A stretch of 5,709 nt of DNA from contig WYEK01000038.1 in NCBI GenBank assembly GCA_009903855.1, positions 1 through 5,709 of the forward strand. Reading direction: 5' to 3'. Source of the DNA: Thermocrinis sp. Lineage in GTDB: Bacteria > Aquificota > Aquificia > Aquificales > Aquificaceae. Numbering within the stretch: the first letter of the stretch is position 1; each line of letters opens with the position of its first letter. Below, piece by piece: positions 1 through 5,024 of this stretch. A program made the translations under genes and the position numbers. Under the pieces are notes generated by a model. It worked only from the letters and a program-made list of their open reading frames with translations, was not told where the DNA came from and searched no databases.

Positions 1-860
1 ACGGGCATGTTGGATATTTCCGCCACAAAGTGGGAAAGCTCGGTGAGCCTTTTGAGGTTTTCCTCGGACACCACACTAAAGCCAAGCTTTAGCTGAAGGT
101 TGGGTATTATAGAGCAGAGGTTGGCGTTGCCCGTCCTTTCACCTATGCCGTTTATGGTGCCATGCACCTGCCTCGCCCCAGCCAAAACTGCCATTATAGA
201 ATTTGCAACAGCGGTGTCTGCATCGTTGTGGGCATGGATGCCTATCTTTGCCTCAGGAAAGGTCTCCACTACTTTTTTCGTGATCTCATAGACTTCGTGG
301 GGCAAACATCCTCCGTTGGTATCGCACAAAACTATCCAATCTGCCCCACCCTCAAGGGCATACTGGATTACCTTTAGGGCATACTCGGGGTTTCTCTTGT
401 ATCCATCAAAAAAATGCTCCGCATCAAAGATCACCTCCGGCACGTACCTTTTTAGATAGGCTATGCTTCCAGCCACCATGTCCAAGTTCTCTTCCAAGGT
501 AGTTCTGAGGGCTTCTAACACATGCAGGTCCCAGCTTTTTCCAAAGATGGTTATTGCCTGCGGTTGGGCTTTTATCAGGTTTTCAAGCTGAGGGTCCTCT
601 TCTGGCCTTTTTCCTGGTCTCCTTGTGGCACCAAAGGCAACAATCTTTGAGTGGTTTAGTTTGATATTTTTTAGTTTTTCAAAGAGCAGTGTATCCTTTG
701 GGTTTGAGCCTGGCCAACCGCACTCAATGTAATCTATACCAAACTCGTCAAGCTTTTTTATGATCCTGAGCTTATCCTCTATGGAAAAATTCACTCCTTC
801 CGCTTGGGAACCATCCCTTAAAGTGGTGTCGTAGATATAAACTTTCTCACTCATATTCAT
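1..860 (-). CDS. cimA: (R)-citramalate synthase (CimA/LeuA-like), N-terminal part
   Basis: Likely condenses pyruvate and acetyl-CoA to citramalate, the first step of the threonine-independent route to 2-oxobutyrate and isoleucine; a cytoplasmic enzyme. About 286 residues are visible, all from the catalytic TIM barrel. The C-terminal half, including the regulatory domain, lies beyond the left edge. Visible motifs are DTTLRDGSQAEGV (residues 11-23, metal-binding Asp and catalytic Arg), ECGWPGSNPKD (46-56), HAHND (209-213, two metal-ligand His) and NGIGERTGNA (237-246). The GWPGSNPKD stretch and the early QAEGV favour the CimA branch of the isopropylmalate/homocitrate synthase family over ordinary LeuA; this is family knowledge, not a search. 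Two in-frame ATGs (860 and 854) are possible starts, and neither has a Shine-Dalgarno sequence. The gene is transcribed away from the restriction-modification cassette. A LeuA-type paralogue remains a lesser alternative. Confidence 0.88.
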   Translation of the reverse strand, partial: MNMSEKVYIYDTTLRDGSQAEGVNFSIEDKLRIIKKLDEFGIDYIECGWPGSNPKDTLLFEKLKNIKLNHSKIVAFGATRRPGKRPEEDPQLENLIKAQPQAITIFGKSWDLHVLEALRTTLEENLDMVAGSIAYLKRYVPEVIFDAEHFFDGYKRNPEYALKVIQYALEGGADWIVLCDTNGGCLPHEVYEITKKVVETFPEAKIGIHAHNDADTAVANSIMAVLAGARQVHGTINGIGERTGNANLCSIIPNLQLKLGFSVVSEENLKRLTELSHFVAEISNMP

Positions 861-873
861 AAGAAAGTTTAAG

Positions 874-904
874 CTAATAGTTTGCAAAAGGCAATAGTTC
901 TCAA
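874..904 (-). promoter_or_regulatory. Weak candidate promoter for cimA
   Basis: Read on the minus strand, TTGAGA (899-904) matches the -35 consensus at five of six bases. TATTAG (874-879) matches the -10 consensus at four of six, with a 19-base spacer (18 if CTATTA is used). The transcript would start only a few bases before the ATG at 860, giving a very short leader, in keeping with the missing Shine-Dalgarno. The spacer is long and the -10 is weak, so this is only a candidate. Confidence 0.22.
876..899. repeat. Short direct repeat AATAGTT in the divergent intergenic region
   Basis: AATAGTT occurs at 876-882 and again at 893-899, 17 bases apart start to start. A short palindrome TTTGCAAA (881-888) overlaps the first copy. 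The repeats lie inside the candidate cimA promoter spacer and could be operator half-sites, but seven-base repeats in an AT-rich intergenic stretch are easily met by chance. Confidence 0.2.
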
Positions 905-943
905 AAGCACCCGTGAGTGTCTCCGTATAGGTTTAGTGGGTAT

Positions 944-949
944 TATAAT
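944..949 (+). promoter_or_regulatory. Perfect TATAAT -10 hexamer ahead of the endonuclease gene
   Basis: A perfect TATAAT lies nine bases before the ATG at 959, with no convincing -35 hexamer 16-18 bases upstream. If it is used, transcription would start around 956-957 and the mRNA would be leaderless or nearly so. That fits the lack of any purine-rich ribosome binding site before this start. The surrounding TATTATAATT also contains TATAAT on the opposite strand (942-947), so it could serve either direction, or it may simply be an AT-rich patch. Confidence 0.35.
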
Positions 950-958
950 TAAGCTTAC

Positions 959-1615
959 ATGACAAACCCCAACTTAAGGAAGACTATTGAGCTATATTCA
1001 ACGAGGTCTTCTGAGGAACTTGTCCAATTCTTAAACGGACTTTCAAAACCTTCCTTGATAGCCCTTTGTATAGACCTTTTGACCCTTTACTTTAATGACA
1101 AAAACTCATCAAGACTCAGAGAATTAACCACTTTGTGGATGTGTGGCTTTCAACCAAACTCGGAAAAGCTCGGATACAACGGATACAGAATGGATGTGGA
1201 TGCTGGAAGGAGAGTTGATTGTGAGGTCAAACCTCAAAATACGGATGACCCTAGGAAAAAACTAAACGGTGGTGGAAGTTTTAACGACTACACATTGGAA
1301 AGGTTTAGTAGGGATTTGGAAAATAATCCTATAATTTTGGTTAGCGGTTTTGTGGGAGGGAAGCTTATATACATCTTTGAGTTTAAGTTTGAGTGCCTAA
1401 GGGAAAAGCTTAAAGGTTTGCTTGAACGTAGGTTTCCGGAGGGACAAAGAAGGGAGGGAGAATACTTACGTTCAGCCGGATTTTCCTTTAGGGATTATAA
1501 AGATTGTCCTTCTTTGAAACTTGCCTATTTAAGGGATGATTGGCACAGTTTTAAGGATTACCTCTCAAGGGACCTTACAAAATACTTTGAGGGACTTAAA
1601 AAATGGAAGGTATAG
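959..1615 (+). CDS. Putative type II restriction endonuclease, PD-(D/E)XK-like
   Basis: A 218-residue cytoplasmic protein with no signal peptide or membrane segment, lying directly upstream of and overlapping a DNA methyltransferase gene. It probably cuts unmodified DNA at the site its partner protects. The most nuclease-like part is RVDCEVKPQN (residues 85-94): a strand with D87, E89 and K91 that could give the E-x-K half of a PD-(D/E)XK centre, with D79 or D81 just upstream as a possible metal-binding Asp. A Gly-rich loop LNGGGSFNDYT (102-112) follows, then a hydrophobic strand (NPIILVSGFVGG, 123-134). The spacing is tighter than the classical motif, so the active-site assignment is an inference. 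No specificity can be read from the sequence. The ATG is the only sensible start and has no Shine-Dalgarno. The gene looks more AT-rich than murA, which may point to acquisition. A nuclease of another kind, or another methyltransferase-linked protein, remains possible. Confidence 0.62.
   Translation: MTNPNLRKTIELYSTRSSEELVQFLNGLSKPSLIALCIDLLTLYFNDKNSSRLRELTTLWMCGFQPNSEKLGYNGYRMDVDAGRRVDCEVKPQNTDDPRKKLNGGGSFNDYTLERFSRDLENNPIILVSGFVGGKLIYIFEFKFECLREKLKGLLERRFPEGQRREGEYLRSAGFSFRDYKDCPSLKLAYLRDDWHSFKDYLSRDLTKYFEGLKKWKV
1589..1593 (+). promoter_or_regulatory. Ribosome binding site of the methyltransferase gene
   Basis: GAGGG sits nine bases before the ATG at 1603, inside the 3' end of the endonuclease gene. 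It supports that start and contrasts with the endonuclease gene, which has no such site. Confidence 0.6.
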
Positions 1616-2415
1616 AAAAGTTTATCAACCAAGTTATATGTGGTGATGCCCTGGAAGTTTTAAGGAAAATGCCAGATGAAAGTATAGATTTAGGCATCAC
1701 CTCTCCACCATACAACAAAAAAGAAAAGCACGGTGGTTGGTTAGTGGATAAAGTCCGATACAAGGGCTACAGGGATGTTATGCCAGAGGAGGAGTATCAA
1801 AGCTGGCAGGTGGAGGTTTTAAATGAGCTCTATAGGGTAATGAAAGAAGGAAGCTCCTTTTTCTACAATCACAAAGTGCGCTACGAAGACGGGAAAATGA
1901 TCCATCCCTTACAGTGGTTACTTAAAACCAAGTGGAACATATGGCAGGAGATCATTTGGAACAGAAAAATTGCGGGCAACATAAGAGGATGGAGGTTTTG
2001 GCAGGTGGAAGAAAGAATTTATTGGCTTGTGAAAGGAAAGCCAAAAGAGTTAAAGCCCAAGCACGCCAAATTGACATCCATATGGGAGATCCGCCCAGAG
2101 CAAGGACATAAAGAGCATCCTGCAGTATTTCCCATAGAACTTCCCACACGGATCATAGCAAGCTTGCTTGAGGAAGAGGATGGAATTGTTATAGACCCTT
2201 TCTGTGGAACTGGAACCACCCTTGTAGCCGCTAAGCTTTTGGGAAAGAAATACATAGGTATAGATATCTCCGAGGAGTATGTGGAGTATGCAAAAAGAAG
2301 GCTTGAGAATGCAGAAAAAGAAAAGGCAAGGGTTCTAAAAGAACTTTCCCTTCACAGTATAGAACTAACCTTCAAAGAGAGGAAAGAGAGAGGATTTTGG
2401 AACAAAAGGGCTTAG
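1603..2415 (+). CDS. Site-specific DNA methyltransferase, beta class (m4C or m6A)
   Basis: A 270-residue S-adenosylmethionine-dependent methyltransferase that modifies an exocyclic amino group (N4 of cytosine or N6 of adenine), presumably protecting the host from the upstream nuclease. Catalytic motif IV, TSPPY (33-37), comes before the AdoMet-binding motif I, DPFCGTGTT (198-206). That order defines the beta class, and the protein resembles the N6_N4_Mtase family. Between them, roughly residues 40-165, lies the likely target-recognition region, rich in Trp and Lys. HPAVFPIELPTRII (172-185) looks like motif X and YIGIDISEEY (217-226) like motif II. SPPY is common in N4-cytosine enzymes, but some N6-adenine enzymes share it, so the target base is left open. 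The 13-nt overlap with the nuclease gene implies coupling. GAGGG at 1589-1593, nine bases before the ATG, supports this start. The length is normal for the class. The charged C-terminal tail (235-270) has no recognised function. Confidence 0.9.
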   Translation: MEGIEKFINQVICGDALEVLRKMPDESIDLGITSPPYNKKEKHGGWLVDKVRYKGYRDVMPEEEYQSWQVEVLNELYRVMKEGSSFFYNHKVRYEDGKMIHPLQWLLKTKWNIWQEIIWNRKIAGNIRGWRFWQVEERIYWLVKGKPKELKPKHAKLTSIWEIRPEQGHKEHPAVFPIELPTRIIASLLEEEDGIVIDPFCGTGTTLVAAKLLGKKYIGIDISEEYVEYAKRRLENAEKEKARVLKELSLHSIELTFKERKERGFWNKRA

Positions 2416-2416
2416 A

Positions 2417-3310
2417 CTACGGAACGATCTGCGTTCCTATTCCTTCGTCGGTAAAAACTTCCAAAAGTATGGAGTGGGGCACGCGCCCGTCTATTATATG
2501 CACCTTCTTTACTCCTTCCTTTAAGGCGGACATACAGCTCTTGAGCTTTGGGATCATGCCTCCTTTTACCACACCCTCGGAGATAAGTCTTGGAATATCT
2601 TGGGCGGACAGGGTGGATATGAGCGAACCATCCTTGTCCTTTACACCCTCCGTGTCCGTTAAAAAGATCACCTTCTCCGCCTTCAGGGCTTGTGCTATCT
2701 TTGACGCGCAGAGGTCTGCGTTTATGTTGTAAGCCTTACCACCTTCTCCTACACCCACCGGTGCAATAACCGGGATGTAGTTTCTTTCAAGGAGGGTCTG
2801 CAGTAGTTCCACATTCACCTCCTCCACTTCTCCCACAAAGCCAAGGTCTTCTTCTGGCACCTCTAAACCAAGCTCTTTAAAGTAGCTTTCCTTGTCAAGC
2901 TTTTTTGCCCTCAATAGCTCCCCATCCCTTCCGGAGAGTCCCACCGCGTATATAGGTTTTTTGGTGTGGGTGTTTATGAGGGCAACTATGTCCTTGTTTA
3001 TGTCCCCCGAGAGCACCATCTCCACCACATGCATGGTTTCTTCATCCGTCTTTCTGACGCCACCCACAAAGTGCGCCTTTAGACCGAACTTTTCCAAGGT
3101 TTGGCTTATCTGTGGTCCTCCCCCATGGACCACTACCACCTTTATACCCACGTAAGCCAAGAGCACCACATCACGGGCAAAGCTGTCCCTTAGTTGTTCG
3201 TTTACCATGGCAGAACCGCCATACTTTATGACAAAGACCTTTCCGTAGAATTCCCTAATGTAAGGGAGCGCAGACTGTAAAATCTTTGCCCTATCCAGCA
3301 GTGTTTGCAT
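2417..3310 (-). CDS. argB: Acetylglutamate kinase
   Basis: Phosphorylates N-acetyl-L-glutamate with ATP, the second step of arginine synthesis; a cytoplasmic amino-acid kinase-fold enzyme. At 297 residues it is full length. Visible residues include K29 in VIKYGGSAM (phosphate-binding Lys), VHGGGPQI (61-68), R86 in GGVRKTDEET (substrate binding), YNINAD (194-199) with its conserved Asn and Asp, and K255 in GGMIPK. An N-terminal helix (about residues 1-22, ALPYIREFYGK) precedes the kinase core, and the C-terminus has HIIDG (271-275) and EGIGT (289-293). In this family these mark the arginine-inhibited hexameric form, unlike the dimeric E. coli enzyme, so feedback inhibition by arginine is expected. 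GAGAGG at 3318-3323, seven bases before the ATG, supports the start and lies within the murA 3' end, which overlaps argB by 20 nt. Its stop codon is one base from the convergent methyltransferase stop. Confidence 0.97.
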   Translation of the reverse strand: MQTLLDRAKILQSALPYIREFYGKVFVIKYGGSAMVNEQLRDSFARDVVLLAYVGIKVVVVHGGGPQISQTLEKFGLKAHFVGGVRKTDEETMHVVEMVLSGDINKDIVALINTHTKKPIYAVGLSGRDGELLRAKKLDKESYFKELGLEVPEEDLGFVGEVEEVNVELLQTLLERNYIPVIAPVGVGEGGKAYNINADLCASKIAQALKAEKVIFLTDTEGVKDKDGSLISTLSAQDIPRLISEGVVKGGMIPKLKSCMSALKEGVKKVHIIDGRVPHSILLEVFTDEGIGTQIVP

Positions 3311-4583
3311 CCTTTATCCTCTCTATGTCTGCACCAAGTTGGTTTAACTTTTCCTCTAAGCCTTCGTAACCTCTGTCTAAATGGTATATGTCCCTGACTG
3401 TGGTTGTTCCCTCTGCAATGAGCCCTGCCAAAACCAAACTGGCGCTTGCCCTCAGGTCCGTGGAAAAGACCTCCGCTCCGCTCAATCTTTCTACACCGTG
3501 TACGATGGCAGTTCTACCCCTAAGGCTTATGTTTGCCCCCATTCTTTGAAGCTCATTTACATGCTGAAAGCGGTTCTCAAAGATGTTTTCCGTTATGTGA
3601 GAGATACCCTTTGCCACTGTGCACAGAACCATAAACTGGGCTTGCATGTCTGTGGGAAAGCCCGGATACTCTGCGGTGGATATTTCTAAAGGTTCCGGTC
3701 TTCCGTCCCCACAAACCTTAACCCGGTCTATGCCCAAGATCTCCACCTTTGCACCCGCCTCCCTTAACTTTTCTATCTGGGCACCCATGTGGTCTACCCT
3801 AACACCCTCTATGAGCACCTCTCCACCCGTCAAAAAGCCCGCCACCGCCAAGGTGCCCGCCTCGATTCTGTCCGGTATTACCTCGTGCTCAAAGCCCGCC
3901 AAATCCTCCCTTCCCCTTATAATCATAGTCCTTCCTTCCACCTCTATCTCCACACCCATCTTTCTAAGAACCTCCACCAGGTCCATCACCTCTGGCTCCA
4001 GGGCGACGTTTCTGAGAATGCTTCTCTTTGGACATCTGCTCAAAAACATAAGGGCATTCTCTGTGCCCGTAACAGTTATAACCTCAAAGGTATACTCCAC
4101 CGGTTTTATTTTTTGAACCTCCATATGAAGGTAACCCTCTTTCACGTTTATAACTGCCCCTCCCTTTTCAAAGACTTTTAGATGCTGGTCGATGAGCCTT
4201 GCACCTATGGAACAGCCACCGGGCATACCTACCACCGCCCGACCAAACCGTGCCAAAAGGGGACCAGCCACAAGTATAGAAGCCCTCATCCTTCTGACTA
4301 TATGGTCTGGTGCAAGGTAAGAGTTCAACGCCTGCGCATGGACAAAAGCCTTCCCCTCTTCAAAATGCACCTGTGCCCCAAGGGTGTTTAAGAGCTCAAA
4401 GGTAGTTTTAACATCTAAAAGATTAGGTACCCTTTTTACAATGCAGGGCTCCTCGGTTAAAAGGCTTGCTATGAGTATGGGAAGGCTTGCGTTTTTTGAA
4501 CCGGAGACCCTTACCCTTCCCCTTAGCGGTCTGCCCCCCCTTATCACAAGAAAGTCAGAGCTTAATGATGTGATGTTTTTCAT
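3291..4583 (-). CDS. murA: UDP-N-acetylglucosamine 1-carboxyvinyltransferase (MurA)
   Basis: Transfers enolpyruvate from phosphoenolpyruvate to UDP-GlcNAc, the committed step of peptidoglycan synthesis, in the cytoplasm. The 430-residue, two-domain EPSP-synthase-fold protein is full length. SGSKNA (27-32) carries the conserved Lys (K30) and Asn. MRASI (99-103) holds the conserved Arg. PGGCSIGAR (121-129) has the loop cysteine C124, the residue fosfomycin alkylates, so the enzyme should be fosfomycin-sensitive. FPTDMQAQF (309-317) has catalytic Asp D312, and YHLDRGYE (400-407) has R404. The chosen ATG is the only in-frame ATG, since a TAG lies four codons upstream. It gives an N-terminus some ten residues longer than the E. 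coli enzyme, and an AAGAAGG lies directly against it with no spacer. A GTG at 4547 would start just before IRGGRPL but has no ribosome binding site. It overlaps the upstream 57-residue gene by 29 nt. Confidence 0.97.
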   Translation of the reverse strand: MKNITSLSSDFLVIRGGRPLRGRVRVSGSKNASLPILIASLLTEEPCIVKRVPNLLDVKTTFELLNTLGAQVHFEEGKAFVHAQALNSYLAPDHIVRRMRASILVAGPLLARFGRAVVGMPGGCSIGARLIDQHLKVFEKGGAVINVKEGYLHMEVQKIKPVEYTFEVITVTGTENALMFLSRCPKRSILRNVALEPEVMDLVEVLRKMGVEIEVEGRTMIIRGREDLAGFEHEVIPDRIEAGTLAVAGFLTGGEVLIEGVRVDHMGAQIEKLREAGAKVEILGIDRVKVCGDGRPEPLEISTAEYPGFPTDMQAQFMVLCTVAKGISHITENIFENRFQHVNELQRMGANISLRGRTAIVHGVERLSGAEVFSTDLRASASLVLAGLIAEGTTTVRDIYHLDRGYEGLEEKLNQLGADIERIKDANTAG

Positions 4584-4728
4584 CCTTCTTGATAACTATT
4601 TTAACCACTTCCCAAAGCTTAGAGTAATATATCAAAACGCCGTCATCCTCCTCCACGTAGTGGTGGGGCTCATCCGAGTATATAACGATTATCCTGTCCT
4701 CTTCCTCCACAACCTTTGGGTAGTTCAT
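4555..4728 (-). CDS. 57-residue acidic protein of unknown function
   Basis: A small open reading frame of 57 codons plus stop, not recognised as any family. Its ATG overlaps the TGA of the upstream RAM-domain gene as ATGA (4725-4728), a classic arrangement for translational coupling. Its 3' end overlaps the start of murA by 29 nt. Without it, about 140 bases would lie empty in an otherwise fully packed operon. The protein has 13 Asp/Glu residues, an alternating hydrophobic pattern suggesting beta strands (IIVIYS 13-18, GVLIYYS 30-36, VVKIVIK 41-47), an acidic turn EEDDG (26-30), and two His-His pairs (22-23 and 52-53). There is no signal peptide or clear membrane helix. A small beta-sheet protein or a partner of the RAM protein is conceivable, but no function can be assigned. 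Codon use looks normal for the region. Reality as a gene is inferred from position and the ATGA junction. Confidence 0.68.
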   Translation of the reverse strand: MNYPKVVEEEDRIIVIYSDEPHHYVEEDDGVLIYYSKLWEVVKIVIKKDEKHHIIKL

Positions 4729-5024
4729 ATTCTGACCACTACGCAGGTCAAAGCCTCCTTCACCCCCTCCAAGGAGTGGATCTTGTTTATAACCAACCTT
4801 CCCAGTTCGTCTTGATTTTTTACCTCCACAAAGACGATAATGTCGTAAGGACCCGTTACTACATCCGCGGTTCTGACGCCTTCAAAGGTGGAAAGGGCGA
4901 GCATTATTGACGGGATCTCTCTGGGGTCTGCCTTTATGAGTATGTACGCCTTTATGGAGTATTCAGACTCCAGCTCCATCAACTCGGTTATGGACATAGG
5001 ATAGCTCTCTGGCCTTGTTTCCAT
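4725..5024 (-). CDS. Stand-alone Lrp/AsnC ligand-binding (RAM) domain protein
   Basis: A 99-residue protein consisting of only the C-terminal RAM (regulation of amino acid metabolism) domain of Lrp/AsnC regulators, an alpha-beta sandwich that oligomerises and binds amino acids. SIKAYILIKADP (23-34) forms the first strand, a helix follows (about 36-46), then VRTADVVTGPYDIIVFVEV (50-68) with the family's G-x-Y-D turn, a second helix (72-83), and a last strand ALTCVVV (91-97). The helix-turn-helix is absent, so it is unlikely to bind DNA alone; such proteins may sense amino acids or partner with full Lrp proteins. About 20 extra residues precede the domain. The ATG at 5024 is chosen because GAGGAGGT (5033-5040) sits eight bases upstream; a TTG six codons earlier overlaps that site and is less likely. 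The gene lies between hemA (62-nt overlap) and a 57-residue gene (4-nt ATGA overlap). The ligand is unknown. Confidence 0.85.
   Translation of the reverse strand: METRPESYPMSITELMELESEYSIKAYILIKADPREIPSIMLALSTFEGVRTADVVTGPYDIIVFVEVKNQDELGRLVINKIHSLEGVKEALTCVVVRI

Noticed and set aside
1..860. Assignment of the left gene as ordinary 2-isopropylmalate synthase (leuA)
   Set aside because: The QAEGV and GWPGSNPKD stretches fit the citramalate synthase branch better, though the family is closely related and the C-terminal half is not visible.
908..919. Imperfect palindrome CACCCGTGAGTG in the divergent intergenic region
   Set aside because: The arms are five bases with a mismatch, too short to call an operator or terminator, and no U-tract follows.
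2019..2255. 78-codon minus-strand frame inside the methyltransferase gene
   Set aside because: It is opposite the conserved motif I region of the methyltransferase, and its low-complexity Ser-rich sequence is a shadow.
861..2416. Mobile element or attachment-site boundaries around the restriction-modification cassette
   Set aside because: No terminal inverted repeats, target-site duplication, tRNA gene or recombinase could be found on either side.
3619..4116. 165-codon plus-strand open frame opposite murA
   Set aside because: It is antisense to the well-supported murA, is rich in Ser, Thr and Pro as expected from reading the complement of a coding strand, and matches no recognisable family.
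4545..4547. GTG as the start of murA
   Set aside because: It would trim the extra N-terminus to a more usual length, but no ribosome binding site precedes it, while AAGAAGG lies before the ATG at 4583. It was kept only as an alternative in the murA entry.
4384..4815. 143-codon plus-strand open frame spanning the murA start, the 57-residue gene and the RAM gene
   Set aside because: It runs antisense to three minus-strand genes that have motif or junction support, and it has no recognisable domain.
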